The notes: generated by a model from the sequence alone, not told the origin. DNA of 64,000 bases from Pseudomonas coleopterorum (GCF_900105555.1 NZ_FNTZ01000001.1:1550001-1614000); one strand, 5' to 3'. Shown: positions 1 through 9,939, counted from the stretch's first letter. A program made the numbers and translations.

Positions 1-1
1 C

Positions 2-913
2 GGTCGGCACGCCTGGTTATGGGCGTTGCTCACCAACGCGCTGGTTCCCGGCGTGTTCACCCTGTTGTTGTGCGTCGGGCTCTACCGCATGCTCATCGTG
101 CCGCTGAACCAGTTGCGCGAGCAGGCCAACGCCTGGCGTGCCGATCAGCTCAACGCCCGCCTGAGCGCGAACACCACTGCCCGCAGCGATGAGCTCGGTG
201 AGCTGGGGCGCGCCTTCGACCACATGGCCGAGCGGCTGCAAGGCACCGTTGCCCTGCAGCAGCAGATCCTGCGGGACCTGTCCCACGAGCTGCGCACACC
301 CTTGAGCCGCCTGCGCGTGGCCTGTGAAGGTGAACTCGACGAGCAGCGCCTGCGCGAACGGCTGAGTCGCGAGATCGACGGCATGCAGCAGCTGGTCGAA
401 GATACCCTGCAACTGGCCTGGCTGGATGCCGAGCGCGCGCCGCTGGCCAGCGAAGCGATCCAGGTGCAGGCGCTGTGGGACATGCTGGCGGAGAATGCCT
501 GCTTCGAAAGCCAGTGGCCGGCCCGCCAACTGCACTGCGAAGTCGACGCCGATTGCTGGGTTCAGGGCAATCTCGACAGCCTGGCCCAGGCGCTGGAAAA
601 CCTCTTGCGCAATGCCATTCGTCACTCGCCCAGCGCCGGTCGCGTGACCTTGAGTGGTCAGCGTGATGGCGATCACTGGCTGTTGTGGCTGGAAGACGAG
701 GGCGGGGGTGTCGCCGAGGCCGACCTGCAGAGAATCTTCGATCCCTTCACGCGCCTCGACGGATCGCGGCCCGGCGACGGGGGGTTCGGCCTCGGGCTGA
801 GCATTGCGCGCAATGCCCTGACCCGCCAGGGCGGTGCATTGTGGGCACAGAATACCGCGCGTGGCCTGCGGCTGAACATGCGCTTGCCCGCTGCTTATGC
901 TTTCACGCTATAA
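2..913 (+). CDS. Sensor histidine kinase, C-terminal part (5' end outside window)
   Basis: Inner-membrane sensor kinase of a two-component system. The frame is open to the left edge, so the N-terminus is missing. What remains is the end of a transmembrane helix (about bases 14-90), a HAMP linker, the dimerisation/phosphoacceptor helix with SHELRTPLSRLR (His codon at 284-286), and a HATPase domain with N-box (ENLLRNAIRH), DEGGG and GLGLSIA glycine motifs. The partner response regulator should lie just upstream, outside the window. The stimulus cannot be told from this part. The gap of 81 bp to cysM suggests a separate transcript. Confidence 0.9.
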   Translation, partial: GRHAWLWALLTNALVPGVFTLLLCVGLYRMLIVPLNQLREQANAWRADQLNARLSANTTARSDELGELGRAFDHMAERLQGTVALQQQILRDLSHELRTPLSRLRVACEGELDEQRLRERLSREIDGMQQLVEDTLQLAWLDAERAPLASEAIQVQALWDMLAENACFESQWPARQLHCEVDADCWVQGNLDSLAQALENLLRNAIRHSPSAGRVTLSGQRDGDHWLLWLEDEGGGVAEADLQRIFDPFTRLDGSRPGDGGFGLGLSIARNALTRQGGALWAQNTARGLRLNMRLPAAYAFTL

Positions 914-994
914 GGTGCGCACTTTGCGTGATATGGGTATCCAGCGTTTGCCGGTATGATAGGCGACCCCCGCAGTCCGGATTGCGAATACGCC

Positions 995-1897
995 ATGACC
1001 CCGCAGTACCTAACGATCGCCGACTGCGTCGGCAACACGCCGCTGGTGCGCCTGCAGCGCCTGGCCGGTGAGACCAGCAACACCTTGCTGCTCAAGCTGG
1101 AAGGCAACAACCCGGCCGGTTCCGTGAAGGACCGCCCGGCGCTGTCGATGATCAGCCGCGCCGAAGAGCGTGGGCAGATCCAGCCCGGCGACACCCTGAT
1201 CGAAGCGACCTCCGGCAATACCGGCATCGCGCTGGCCATGGCCGCGGCGATCAAGGGCTACAAGATGATCCTGATCATGCCCGACAACTCCACGGCCGAA
1301 CGCAAGGCCGCGATGACCGCCTATGGCGCCGAGCTGATCCTGGTCACCCGCGAGCAAGGCATGGAAGGCGCGCGCGACCTGGCCGAACGCATGCAGAGCG
1401 AAGGGCGCGGCAAGCTCCTCGACCAGTTCGCCAACGGCGACAACCCCGAGGCGCACTATCGCAGCACCGGCCCCGAGATCTGGCAGCAGACCGCAGGCAC
1501 CGTGACCCATTTCGTCAGTTCCATGGGCACCACCGGCACCATCATGGGCACCTCGCGCTATCTCAAGGAGCAGAACCCTGCGGTGCAGATCGTCGGCCTG
1601 CAACCCATGGAAGGCGCTGCCATTCCAGGTATCCGCCGTTGGCCGGAACAGTACCTGCCGCGCATCTATCAGGCCGACCGGGTCGACCGGATCATCGACA
1701 TGGCGCAACAGGAAGCCGAGGACATGACCCGCCGCCTGGCCCGTGAAGAAGGCATCTTCTGTGGCGTGTCTTCCGGTGGCGCCGTGGCCGGCATGCTGCG
1801 CCTGTCGCGGGAAGTGAGCAATGCGGTCATCGTCGCGATCATCTGCGATCGCGGTGATCGCTACCTGTCCAGCGGCATCTTCGACGCACCCAACTGA
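995..1897 (+). CDS. cysM: Cysteine synthase B (O-acetylserine sulfhydrylase B)
   Basis: PLP enzyme of fold type II making cysteine from O-acetylserine and sulfide or thiosulfate; cytosolic, 300 residues, normal CysM length. The PLP lysine is in GSVKDR (about K45), the substrate loop is TSGNTG (about 72-77), and the phosphate-binding GVSSGG is near the C-terminus. I chose the ATG at 995, because [16 protein letters not shown] is the family N-terminus; a start at 956 would add 13 residues without homology. The stop overlaps the rlmD start by one base (TGATG), which suggests coupling. Confidence 0.95.
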   Translation: MTPQYLTIADCVGNTPLVRLQRLAGETSNTLLLKLEGNNPAGSVKDRPALSMISRAEERGQIQPGDTLIEATSGNTGIALAMAAAIKGYKMILIMPDNSTAERKAAMTAYGAELILVTREQGMEGARDLAERMQSEGRGKLLDQFANGDNPEAHYRSTGPEIWQQTAGTVTHFVSSMGTTGTIMGTSRYLKEQNPAVQIVGLQPMEGAAIPGIRRWPEQYLPRIYQADRVDRIIDMAQQEAEDMTRRLAREEGIFCGVSSGGAVAGMLRLSREVSNAVIVAIICDRGDRYLSSGIFDAPN

Positions 1898-3288
1898 TGG
1901 CCAGAACCAAACCTGGCCTGCGCTTCCAGCCGACAGGCGGAACCCGTGCGCCGCAAGTGCCGACCGGCAAGAAACAGCGCCTGCCGATCGAGCGCCTGGC
2001 CAGCGACGGACGCGGCATCGCCTTTTTCGAAGGGCGCACCTGGTTCGTCAGCGGCGCTCTGGCCGGTGAGCAGGTCGAGGCCCGGGTGCTCAACGCCCAC
2101 GGCAAGATCGTCGAAGCGCGCTGCGAGCGCGTACTGGTCGCCAGCGAGCTGCGCCGCCCGGCGCCGTGTCCGCATTTCGGCACCTGTGGTGGCTGCAGCC
2201 TTCAGCACCTGCCCCATGATCAGCAGTTGGCCCTCAAGCAGCGCCTGCTCGCCGAGCAGCTGTCGCGCGTGGCCGGCATCGAGCCGCAGGAGTGGGCTGC
2301 GCCGCTGAGCGGGCCCGAGCTGGGCTATCGCCGGCGTGCTCGGCTGGCCGTGCGTTGGGACCCCAAGGCCCGTCACCTGGCGGTGGGATTCCGCGCGGCG
2401 GCGAGCCAGGATATCGTCGACATCACCCAGTGCCAGGTGCTGGTACCTGCCCTGCAACCGGTCGTCGAACAGCTGCCGACGCTGCTGCGCAGCTTTGCCA
2501 AGCCCCAGGTGATCGGCCACGTCGAGCTGTACGCAGGGACTTCACTGGCGCTGCTGCTTCGCCACACCGCCGCGCTGGCCGATACTGACCTGCAAGCGCT
2601 GAAGGCTTTCTGCGCCGCCGCGAGCCTGCAACTGTGGCTGCAGGGCGAAGGCGAGCCAGCGCCCGTGCAGGCGGACGCCTCGCTGGGCTTCGCCCTGGCG
2701 CCCTGGAGCCTTGAGCTGGCCTACCGGCCGGCCGACTTCGTCCAGGTCAATGCGGCGGTCAACGACGCAATGATCGCGCAGGCGCTGGACTGGCTGGCGC
2801 CCACCCCCCAGGAGCGGGTCCTTGACTTGTTCTGCGGGCTGGGCAACTTCGCCTTGCCGCTGGCCCAGCGCTCGCGTGAGGTGGTGGCAGTCGAAGGGGT
2901 CGCGGCCATGGTGCAGCGGGCTGCCGACAACGCCGCCAGCAACAATTTGCATAACACTGACTTTTACCAGAGCGACCTGTCGCAGCCTCTGGACGCCGCC
3001 GAGTGGGCCCGCGAGGGTTTTTCTGCGGTACTCTTGGATCCACCTCGAGATGGCGCGTTCGAGGTGGTGCGCACGATCCGTGCACTGGGTGCGCAACGCT
3101 TGGTGTATGTCTCCTGTAACCCGGCAACTTTGGCCCGCGACACGGTCGAATTGTTGAGGCAGGGCTACAGGCTAAAACGAGCCGGGATCCTCGACATGTT
3201 TCCGCAGACCGCGCATGTCGAGGCCATGGCGTTATTTGAAGCGGGCCAGGACGGCCCGTCCAATCCGACTGGCGCGCGAAACGCCTGA
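1897..3288 (+). CDS. rlmD: 23S rRNA (uracil-1939 C5) methyltransferase RlmD
   Basis: RumA/RlmD-type enzyme, 463 residues, that makes m5U1939 in 23S rRNA. An N-terminal TRAM domain is followed by the iron-sulfur cysteines C91, C97 and C100 (in [10 protein letters not shown]) with the fourth at about C179. The C-terminal Rossmann domain carries [10 protein letters not shown] (SAM site), LLDPPRDG and the catalytic cysteine in [11 protein letters not shown]. The start overlaps the cysM stop by one base. It is followed 76 bp later by relA. The order cysM-rlmD-relA is usual in Pseudomonas. Confidence 0.95.
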   Translation: MARTKPGLRFQPTGGTRAPQVPTGKKQRLPIERLASDGRGIAFFEGRTWFVSGALAGEQVEARVLNAHGKIVEARCERVLVASELRRPAPCPHFGTCGGCSLQHLPHDQQLALKQRLLAEQLSRVAGIEPQEWAAPLSGPELGYRRRARLAVRWDPKARHLAVGFRAAASQDIVDITQCQVLVPALQPVVEQLPTLLRSFAKPQVIGHVELYAGTSLALLLRHTAALADTDLQALKAFCAAASLQLWLQGEGEPAPVQADASLGFALAPWSLELAYRPADFVQVNAAVNDAMIAQALDWLAPTPQERVLDLFCGLGNFALPLAQRSREVVAVEGVAAMVQRAADNAASNNLHNTDFYQSDLSQPLDAAEWAREGFSAVLLDPPRDGAFEVVRTIRALGAQRLVYVSCNPATLARDTVELLRQGYRLKRAGILDMFPQTAHVEAMALFEAGQDGPSNPTGARNA

Positions 3289-3364
3289 TCGATGCCGGCC
3301 CAGCATCGGTCATAGCCAGCGACTGTTGATGCGCTTCGGCGTGTTGTAGGGAAAGGTAAGCAAC

Positions 3365-5608
3365 ATGGTACAGGTGAGAGCACACCAGCCGATCAATACG
3401 GACGGCAGTATCAATCTCGATGCATGGCTGGATCATATCGTCAGCGTCGATCTGGTGCTGGATCGCGAAGCCCTGAAGCAGGCCTGTGAATTCGCCCAGG
3501 CCGCCGAGCTGCAGGGCAACCCGGCCCAGCACTCCTGGGCCGACGGCACCTCCTGTTTCCAGGCGGGCCTGGAGATCGCCGAAATCCTCGCCGATCTCAA
3601 GCTCGACCAGGATTCATTGATGGCCGCAGTGATCTACCGGGCCGTCCGCGAGGGCAAGGCCAGCCTTGAAGACGTCGGCCGACGCTTCGGCAGCACCGTG
3701 TCCAAGCTCATCGACGGCGTGCTGCGCATGGCCGCCATCAGCGCCAGCCTCAGCCCGCGACAGTCCATGGTGCTGGGCTCGCAGGTGCAGGTCGAGAACC
3801 TGCGCAAGATGCTCGTGGCCATGGTCGACGACGTCCGCGTCGCATTGATCAAGCTCGCCGAGCGCACCTGCGCGATCCGCGCGGTGAAAGGCGCCGACGA
3901 TGAAAAACGCAACCGGGTCGCGCGCGAGGTGTTCGACATCTACGCGCCACTGGCGCATCGCTTGGGCATCGGCCACATCAAGTGGGAGCTCGAAGACCTT
4001 TCGTTTCGCTACCTGGAGCCCGATCAGTACAAGCAGATCGCCAAGCTGCTGCACGAACGCAGGCTGGATCGCGAGCGCTTCATCACCGAGGTGATGAGCC
4101 AGTTGCACAACGAGCTGCTCGAGACCGGGGTCAAGGCCGACATCAGCGGGCGGGCGAAACACATCTATTCCATCTGGCGCAAGATGCAGCGCAAGGGCCT
4201 GGAATTCAGCCAGATCTACGATGTGCGCGCAGTGCGCGTGCTGGTCCCGGAAATGCGCGACTGCTATACCGCGCTGGGGATCGTCCACACGCTGTGGCGG
4301 CACATTCCCAAGGAGTTCGACGACTACATCGCCAACCCCAAGGAAAACGGCTATCGCTCGCTGCACACGGCGGTGATCGGTCCCGAGGGCAAGGTGCTGG
4401 AAGTGCAGATCCGCACCCACGCCATGCACGAGGAAGCCGAGCTGGGCGTCTGCGCGCATTGGCGCTACAAGGGCACCGACGTCAAGTCCACCTCCAACCA
4501 GTACGAAGAAAAGATCTCCTGGTTGCGCCAGGTCCTGGAATGGCACGAGGAGCTGGGCGATATCGGCGGCCTGGCCGACCAGTTGCGGGTCGACATCGAG
4601 CCTGACCGGGTCTACGTGTTCACCCCCGACGGCCACGCCATCGACCTGCCCAAGGGCGCGACCCCGCTGGACTTCGCCTACCGCGTGCACACCGAGATCG
4701 GCCACAACTGCCGTGGCGCCAAGATCAACGGCCGCATCGTCCCGCTCAACTACAGCCTGAACACCGGCGAGCAGGTCGAGATCATCACCAGCAAGCACGG
4801 CACGCCCAGCCGCGACTGGCTCAACTCCAACCTCGGCTACGTCACCACGTCCCGGGCGCGGGCCAAGATCGTCCACTGGTTCAAGCTGCAGGCACGCGAC
4901 CAGAACGTCGCCGCCGGCAAGTCGCTGCTGGAGCGCGAACTCAGCCGCCTGGGCCTGCCCCAGGTCGACTTCGATCAGCTTGCCGAAAAAGCCAACCACA
5001 AAGGCGCCGAAGACATGTTCGCCGCCCTGGGTGCAGGCGATCTGCGCCTGGCCCATCTGGTCAATTCGGCGCAGCAACTGGTCGAGCCCGAGCGCGGCAA
5101 TGAGCCGGTGGAACTGGTCACGCGCAAGGCCACCGGCTACAAGCCGGGCAAGCGCGGCGATATCCAGATCCAGGGCGTGGGCAACCTGATGACGCAGATG
5201 GCCGGCTGCTGCCAGCCGCTGCCCGGCGATGCCATCGTCGGCTACATCACTCAGGGGCGCGGTGTGAGCATCCACCGCCAGGATTGCGCCTCTGTGCTGC
5301 AGCTTGGCGGTCGCGAGCCGGAGCGCATCATCCAGGTCAGCTGGGGGCCGGTGCCGGTGCTGACCTATCCGGTCGACATCATCATCCGCGCCTACGACCG
5401 CTCGGGCCTGCTGCGCGACGTCTCGCAGATCCTGCTCAACGAGCGGATCAACGTGCTGGCGGTCAACACCCGCTCGAACAAGGAAGACAACACCGCGCTG
5501 ATGTCGCTGACCATCGAGATCCCCGGCCTGGACGCCCTCGGGCGCCTGCTCGGCAGGATCTCGCAGCTGCCGAACATCATCGAGACACGGCGTAACCGCA
5601 CGCCGTGA
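3365..5608 (+). CDS. relA: (p)ppGpp synthetase RelA
   Basis: Ribosome-associated alarmone synthase of the stringent response, 747 residues. The N-terminal hydrolase-like domain lacks the HD pair (YRAVREG stands where SpoT has the HD signature), so it should only synthesise. Next come the synthetase domain (YRSLHTAV at about residue 329, EVQIRT), the TGS domain (from about 415), a helical region, the zinc-finger region with the CC pair in AGCCQPLPGD (about 614), and a C-terminal ACT domain from about 665. A purine-rich stretch AAGGTAAG precedes the ATG. mazG follows 37 bp downstream, a known relA-mazG pairing. Confidence 0.97.
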   Translation: MVQVRAHQPINTDGSINLDAWLDHIVSVDLVLDREALKQACEFAQAAELQGNPAQHSWADGTSCFQAGLEIAEILADLKLDQDSLMAAVIYRAVREGKASLEDVGRRFGSTVSKLIDGVLRMAAISASLSPRQSMVLGSQVQVENLRKMLVAMVDDVRVALIKLAERTCAIRAVKGADDEKRNRVAREVFDIYAPLAHRLGIGHIKWELEDLSFRYLEPDQYKQIAKLLHERRLDRERFITEVMSQLHNELLETGVKADISGRAKHIYSIWRKMQRKGLEFSQIYDVRAVRVLVPEMRDCYTALGIVHTLWRHIPKEFDDYIANPKENGYRSLHTAVIGPEGKVLEVQIRTHAMHEEAELGVCAHWRYKGTDVKSTSNQYEEKISWLRQVLEWHEELGDIGGLADQLRVDIEPDRVYVFTPDGHAIDLPKGATPLDFAYRVHTEIGHNCRGAKINGRIVPLNYSLNTGEQVEIITSKHGTPSRDWLNSNLGYVTTSRARAKIVHWFKLQARDQNVAAGKSLLERELSRLGLPQVDFDQLAEKANHKGAEDMFAALGAGDLRLAHLVNSAQQLVEPERGNEPVELVTRKATGYKPGKRGDIQIQGVGNLMTQMAGCCQPLPGDAIVGYITQGRGVSIHRQDCASVLQLGGREPERIIQVSWGPVPVLTYPVDIIIRAYDRSGLLRDVSQILLNERINVLAVNTRSNKEDNTALMSLTIEIPGLDALGRLLGRISQLPNIIETRRNRTP

Positions 5609-5645
5609 ATTCGCGGATCCCGACACCTCTGCAACGAGTCCGAGC

Positions 5646-6479
5646 ATGCACACACTGCAAGACCTGCTCAACCTCATGGCCCGGCTGCGTGACCCGCAGC
5701 ACGGTTGCCCGTGGGATGTGAAGCAAACCTACGCCAGCATTGTCCCGTTCACCCTGGAAGAAGCCTACGAAGTGGCCGATGCCATCGAGCGCGAAGACTT
5801 CGAGCACCTCAAGGGCGAGCTCGGCGATCTATTGTTCCAGGTGGTCTATTACAGCCAGCTGGCGCGCGAGGAGGGCCGCTTCGAATTCGACGGCGTGGTC
5901 GACGGTATCACCCGCAAGCTGATTCGACGCCACCCCCACGTGTTCCCCACCGGCGATCTATACGCCGCGCTGGATACGCCGCGCCTGGACGAACACCAGG
6001 TCAAGCAACGCTGGGAAGAGATCAAGGCCCAGGAACGCGCGGAAAAAGGCGGGGTGGGTGAGCAGTTGTCCCTGCTCGATGACGTACCTGCCGCGCTGCC
6101 CGCTCTTGCGCGCGCAGCCAAGTTGCAGAAGCGCGCGGCGATGGTCGGCTTCGACTGGCCAGGGCCGTTACCGGTGCTGGACAAGGTCCGCGAAGAATTG
6201 GACGAAGTGCTTCAGGCCATGGCCGCAGACGATGCACCGGCAGTCGCCGAGGAAATCGGTGACCTGCTGTTCAGCGTGGTCAATCTGGCTCGTCACCTCA
6301 AGGTGGATCCGGAGAACGCCCTGCGCGGCGCCAACGTCAAGTTCGACCGGCGCTTCCGTTTCATCGAGCAGGCATTGCGCGACACCCACCGCAACATCGA
6401 AGATTGCACCCTGGAAGACATGGACGCCCTGTGGGGCGAGGCCAAACGTCAGGAACAGAATCTGCCCAGCTGTGGCTGA
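5646..6479 (+). CDS. mazG: Nucleoside triphosphate pyrophosphohydrolase MazG
   Basis: All-alpha NTP pyrophosphohydrolase that cleaves (d)NTPs to NMP and PPi, 277 residues with two tandem MazG domains. The first has the metal-binding motif EEAYEVADAI followed by ELGDLL (about residues 37-62). The second has EELDEVLQA and EEIGDLLF (about residues 182-215). It lies directly after relA, as in many gammaproteobacteria, where it is thought to buffer nucleotide and ppGpp pools. Only 26 bp separate it from the DUF2058 gene, so the three are probably co-transcribed up to the terminator at 7063. Confidence 0.94.
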   Translation: MHTLQDLLNLMARLRDPQHGCPWDVKQTYASIVPFTLEEAYEVADAIEREDFEHLKGELGDLLFQVVYYSQLAREEGRFEFDGVVDGITRKLIRRHPHVFPTGDLYAALDTPRLDEHQVKQRWEEIKAQERAEKGGVGEQLSLLDDVPAALPALARAAKLQKRAAMVGFDWPGPLPVLDKVREELDEVLQAMAADDAPAVAEEIGDLLFSVVNLARHLKVDPENALRGANVKFDRRFRFIEQALRDTHRNIEDCTLEDMDALWGEAKRQEQNLPSCG

Positions 6480-6505
6480 GCCGTTTTATAAGTGAGCAGA
6501 ACACC

Positions 6506-7048
6506 ATGAGCCTTTCCCTCCGCGACCAATTGTTGAAAGCTGGACTGGTCAACCAGAAGCAGGTCAAGCAAGTCAGCAAGGACAAGCAGAAACAGAAGCG
6601 CCTGGAGAACAAGGGCCAGGTCGAAATCGACGACACGCAGAAGCGCATCGCCCAGGAAGCCATGGCCGAGAAGGCGCGCCGCGACCAGGAGCTCAATCGC
6701 CAGCAGCAGGAGAAGGTCGAGGAGAAGGCACGCGCTGCCCAGGTCAAGCAACTGATCGAAGCGACCCGCCTGCCCAAGCTGGCTACCGAGGACTACTACA
6801 ACTTCGTCGACGACAAGAAGGTCAAGCGCCTGTCGGTCAATAACCTGATGCGCAGCAAGCTGAGCAACGGTTCGCTGGCCATCGTCCAGCATGGAGGTGG
6901 CTACGAGGTTATCCCGCGCGAGGCTGCGCTCAAGGTGCAGGAACGCGCGCCGCAGCGCATCGTCATGCTCAACGTGGCGACCGAAGAAGTCGACTCGGCA
7001 GAAGATCCGTACGCCGCCTACAAGATTCCGGACGACTTGATGTGGTAA
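6506..7048 (+). CDS. DUF2058 (YaiL-type) protein
   Basis: A 180-residue cytosolic protein of the DUF2058/YaiL family, described as nucleic-acid associated but without a proven reaction. The N-terminal half is highly charged (runs of K, Q, E and R, residues about 15-90, probably coiled coil). The C-terminal half carries the conserved YYNFVDDKKVKRL and IPREAALKVQER. I chose the ATG at 6506 (MSLSLRDQLLKAGL), the usual family N-terminus. It is the last gene before a strong terminator. Confidence 0.88.
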   Translation: MSLSLRDQLLKAGLVNQKQVKQVSKDKQKQKRLENKGQVEIDDTQKRIAQEAMAEKARRDQELNRQQQEKVEEKARAAQVKQLIEATRLPKLATEDYYNFVDDKKVKRLSVNNLMRSKLSNGSLAIVQHGGGYEVIPREAALKVQERAPQRIVMLNVATEEVDSAEDPYAAYKIPDDLMW

Positions 7049-7062
7049 CCCACTGAAACGAC

Positions 7063-7086
7063 AAACCCCGCCTGAGCGGGGTTTTT
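7063..7086 (+). terminator. Rho-independent terminator after the DUF2058 gene
   Basis: A perfect 9-bp stem (AAACCCCGC / GCGGGGTTT) with a CTGA loop runs straight into a T run. It closes the cysM-relA-mazG-DUF2058 direction. The A run on the other side makes it usable from the minus strand as well, for the gene ending at 7103. Confidence 0.92.
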
Positions 7087-7102
7087 CTTGCGCGGCGAAC
7101 GG

Positions 7103-7285
7103 TCAATTCGAAGCGCGTTGGCTTTCGAGTGTTTCCAGTTCGTTCTTGTAGCTCTGAGCGTCGTTCTCGTTGTGGAACATCCCCACCAACAAGTCCTGTT
7201 GATAGACATCCCAGATCTGGATGCCTGCCGCCACGCCTTCGTGGGACATGTGGGCTTCGTCGCGTTCGGTCACTTTTACTGTCAT
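7103..7285 (-). CDS. Small conserved protein of unknown function (60 aa)
   Basis: A 60-residue soluble, acidic protein beginning MTVKVTERDEAHMSHEG. It has a hydrophobic stretch IQIWDVYQQDLLVGMF in the middle and a charged C-terminus (YKNELETLESQ). I do not recognise a domain. An AGGAG box about 6 bases before the ATG at 7285 fixes this start rather than one 14 codons upstream. It stands alone between two terminators. Similar small proteins are known to me at this place in other Pseudomonas genomes (memory). Confidence 0.75.
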   Translation of the reverse strand: MTVKVTERDEAHMSHEGVAAGIQIWDVYQQDLLVGMFHNENDAQSYKNELETLESQRASN

Positions 7286-7495
7286 GGGAAAGCTCCTGTC
7301 TCGAATAGCTGCCTCGAAGATCTGCACGTGGCGTGTGCAGGTCTTTGTTATAGATTTGAGTAGCTTGCTAAGTAAACAGACGATTTCTGCAACAGTTTTT
7401 TACCGAACTAGAGACAATCCGCAAACGCCCGTACGACGTGCCCTGCGGCGGATTGTCGCAGCGAGTTCACGGCGGTGAAACAAATTTCATCCAAT

Positions 7496-7523
7496 AAAAA
7501 ACCCATCCGAAGATGGGTTTTTT
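7496..7523 (-). terminator. Rho-independent terminator of dctA
   Basis: A perfect 12-bp stem AAAAAACCCATC / GATGGGTTTTTT around a CGAA loop lies 16 bp beyond the dctA stop on the minus strand. The A/T flanks make it work in both directions. The stretch 7286-7495 upstream holds the promoter region of the 60-residue gene and nothing else that I recognise. Confidence 0.92.
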
Positions 7524-7538
7524 CAGTTCGACAGCCGG

Positions 7539-8897
7539 TCAGCGCAGGGTAGTGCCCTGAGTCGTGGTGTCCTGGACCGGATCGCGGCCTTCGGCCACGC
7601 CCAGATCATCTTCCGGACGACCATCGACGATGCCACGGCCACCGGAAGCCAGTTCGGTCTGCAGGACTTTCTCGTCCAGCTCGCCTACCCACTTGGCAAC
7701 CACCAGGGTGGCGACAGCGTTACCGACCAGGTTGGTCAGTGCACGTGCTTCGGACATGAAGCGGTCGATACCCAGGATCAGCGCCAGGCCGGCCACCGGC
7801 AGTTGGCCTACGGCCGACAGGGTGGCGGCCAGCACGATGAAGCCCGAACCGGTGACGCCGGCTGCGCCTTTGGAGGACAGCAGCAGTACCAGCAGCAGGG
7901 TGATCTGGTGGGTGATGTCCATGGTGGTGTCGGTCGCCTGAGCGATGAACACGGCGGCCATGGTCAGGTAGATCGAGGTACCGTCCAGGTTGAACGAATA
8001 GCCAGTCGGGATCACCAGGCCTACCACGGATTTCTGTGCACCCAGGCGTTCCATCTTGATCAGCATGCGTGGCAGTGCCGATTCCGAGGAGGAAGTGCCC
8101 AGAACGATCATCAGCTCTTCACGGATGTAGCGGATGACCTTGATCACGCTGAAGCCGTGGGCGCGGCAGATGGCGCCCAGCACCAGCAGCACGAACAGTA
8201 CGCAGGTGACATAGAAGCAGATCATCAACTGGCCCAGCTGCACCAGCGAACCCACGCCGTAGGCACCGATGGTGAAGGCCATGGCACCGAACGCGCCGAG
8301 CGGGGCCAGCTTCATGATCATGTTGATGATGTTGAACATGGCGTGCGCGAAGCGATCGATCAGGTCCAGCAGCGGCTTGCCGTAGGCACCCAGGCGATGC
8401 AGGGCGAAGCCGAAGATCACCGAGAACATCAGCACCTGAAGGATATCACCGTTGGCGAAGGCGCCGACGATGGTGTTCGGGATCACGTTGAGGATGAAGC
8501 CGACGATGCTCTGGTCAGCGCCTGCCGAGACATAGCTGGCAATCTTGCTGGCGTCCAGGGTCGATACGTCGACGTGCATGCCAGCACCGGGCTGGACCAC
8601 GTTAACCACGACCAGGCCGATGATCAGTGCCAGGGTCGAGACGATTTCGAAGTACAGAAGGGCGTAGCCACCGGTCTTGCCGACCGACTTCATGCTCTGC
8701 ATACCGGCGATACCACTGACCACGGTGCAGAAGATGATAGGGGCGATGACCATCTTGATCAGCTTGATGAAGCCGTCGCCGAAAGGCTTGAGCTTGACCG
8801 CGAACTGAGGGTAGAAGTGGCCGATCAGGATACCGATGATGATCGCGACGATCACCTGGAAATACAGCGATTTGTACAGTGGCTGACGAGTCGTCAT
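7539..8897 (-). CDS. dctA: C4-dicarboxylate transporter DctA
   Basis: Inner-membrane secondary carrier of the DAACS family, importing succinate, fumarate and malate with protons or sodium; 452 residues with 8 transmembrane segments plus re-entrant loops. Family motifs are visible: [15 protein letters not shown], the serine-rich loop [13 protein letters not shown] and [11 protein letters not shown] chose the ATG at 8897 ([14 protein letters not shown]). A canonical sigma-54 promoter and two palindromes lie upstream (9028-9043, 9123-9177), which fits control by DctB/DctD. It is a monocistronic unit with its own terminator. Confidence 0.96.
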   Translation of the reverse strand: MTTRQPLYKSLYFQVIVAIIIGILIGHFYPQFAVKLKPFGDGFIKLIKMVIAPIIFCTVVSGIAGMQSMKSVGKTGGYALLYFEIVSTLALIIGLVVVNVVQPGAGMHVDVSTLDASKIASYVSAGADQSIVGFILNVIPNTIVGAFANGDILQVLMFSVIFGFALHRLGAYGKPLLDLIDRFAHAMFNIINMIMKLAPLGAFGAMAFTIGAYGVGSLVQLGQLMICFYVTCVLFVLLVLGAICRAHGFSVIKVIRYIREELMIVLGTSSSESALPRMLIKMERLGAQKSVVGLVIPTGYSFNLDGTSIYLTMAAVFIAQATDTTMDITHQITLLLVLLLSSKGAAGVTGSGFIVLAATLSAVGQLPVAGLALILGIDRFMSEARALTNLVGNAVATLVVAKWVGELDEKVLQTELASGGRGIVDGRPEDDLGVAEGRDPVQDTTTQGTTLR

Positions 8898-9027
8898 TTG
8901 CAAGTTCCTCAAGTGTATCGCCTGGCACCCGTTCCGGAGTGGTCGCGACACCTAAAGCACGAACCCTCCTGTCTGGAGGGATTTGTTGTGGGCGAGTTGC
9001 GCATTGGCAGGCCTCTGCCGACTGTAT

Positions 9028-9043
9028 TGCAGGTGCCGTGCCA
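9028..9043 (-). promoter_or_regulatory. Sigma-54 (-24/-12) promoter of dctA
   Basis: Read on the minus strand the bases are TGGCACGGCACCTGCA. This is the RpoN consensus TGGCACG-N4-(T/C)TGCA with correct GG and GC spacing. The predicted start of transcription is near 9017, about 120 bases before the dctA ATG. Sigma-54 control of dctA by DctD is established in rhizobia and Pseudomonas. Confidence 0.88.
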
Positions 9044-9122
9044 TAGTTGCGTACTGATGGCCACAGCGCGAGTGGCTGCGGCCTAGGCAGGGGTATGGTT
9101 GTCGTCACATAGCTGTACAAGT

Positions 9123-9177
9123 GGCGGGAATCCGCCCCAGTCGCCCCTGAAGAGCCTGCGCATGGCGGATATCCGCC
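9123..9177 (-). promoter_or_regulatory. Two palindromes, probable DctD activator sites
   Basis: GGCGG-GAAT-CCGCC (9123-9136) and GGCGG-ATAT-CCGCC (9164-9177) are near-identical 14-bp palindromes. Their centres are 41 bp apart, about four helical turns, so they lie on one DNA face. They sit about 80-135 bp upstream of the -24 element, the normal place for sigma-54 enhancer sites. They resemble the rhizobial DctD sites with a CGG-N4-CCG core. Assignment to DctD is inference. Confidence 0.7.
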
Positions 9178-9182
9178 CACAA

Positions 9183-9204
9183 AAAAGGGCCCAGCAGGGC
9201 CCTT
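9183..9204 (-). terminator. Bidirectional terminator after the DUF3108 gene
   Basis: Stem AAAAGGGCCC / GGGCCCTTTT around an AGCA loop, with A and T runs on both sides. It lies 25 bp beyond the stop of the DUF3108 gene on the minus strand and upstream of the dctA activator sites, so it also insulates dctA. Confidence 0.9.
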
Positions 9205-9228
9205 TTCGTTTCAGTGCTATACAGCTGC

Positions 9229-9939
9229 TCAGCTGCCTTTCACCGATTTGCCGTCCACCGTGCCGTCCAGCAGCATGATGTTGTATTCCTTGCCATCGGT
9301 TTCCACCTGTTGCAGGCGTACCAGCAGGTAGTCCCAGTCCTTGGCGAACCAGAGCACGGTGATGCGCTTGCTCTGCGTGGGGTCACGCACACGCTCGACC
9401 TTGATCGCGTCGACCTGACCCGCCTTGGTCTCGACCTTTTCGGTGCCCAGCACGCGGAAATCGTAGGTGTCGATCTCGTCGCCATCGACCACCTGATAGC
9501 TCATGCTCTTCTTGCCGGCGGCCACGTCGTGTTGCAGGGCCAGCTGGTAAGTGGACTTGTCCAGTACGCCGTTGTTGAGCGGCAGGTTGATCGGATCGCC
9601 ACGGTCGGTACCGGTGACTTTCTTGGCTGCCCAGTCGAAGTCCAGGTCGACCTTGCGGGCCTTGCCCAGGCCGCCACGTTCGAAGGTGTAGGTTTCCGGC
9701 AGCATGGCCTCTTTGTCGACACGCAGGGTGCTGACTTCGGTCAGGCTGGCGATCATCATCGAGGCCTTGAAGGCCAGGGTCCAGTCGCCACTGGCGTTCT
9801 TGCTCAAGCTGCGCTCGGCAGTGCCGCTCATGGGCAACTGCTTCCAGTCGGCGGTGTAGCTGGCGGAAAAAGGCTTGAGCTCTGCGGCATGGACCGGAAG
9901 GGCCAGCAGGGCAGCGGCGAAGAGCAGGGCGCGACGCAT
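9229..9939 (-). CDS. DUF3108 exported protein
   Basis: A 236-residue protein with a clear signal peptide (MRRALLFAAALLALPVHA, cleavage after HAA or HA at about residue 18-19). The mature part is the DUF3108 fold, beta-rich, with FSASYTADW near the start and YNIMLLDGTVDGK at the end. Its role is unknown; members are periplasmic or outer-membrane associated. The ATG at 9939 was chosen since it starts the signal peptide. The purN stop is only 8 bp upstream, so it belongs to the purM-purN transcript, an arrangement common in Pseudomonas. Confidence 0.9.
   Translation of the reverse strand: MRRALLFAAALLALPVHAAELKPFSASYTADWKQLPMSGTAERSLSKNASGDWTLAFKASMMIASLTEVSTLRVDKEAMLPETYTFERGGLGKARKVDLDFDWAAKKVTGTDRGDPINLPLNNGVLDKSTYQLALQHDVAAGKKSMSYQVVDGDEIDTYDFRVLGTEKVETKAGQVDAIKVERVRDPTQSKRITVLWFAKDWDYLLVRLQQVETDGKEYNIMLLDGTVDGKSVKGS

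Noticed and set aside
3614..5677. A 687-codon minus-strand frame opposite relA
   Set aside because: Antisense shadow of relA, rich in Arg, Asp, Val and Gln with no family motif.
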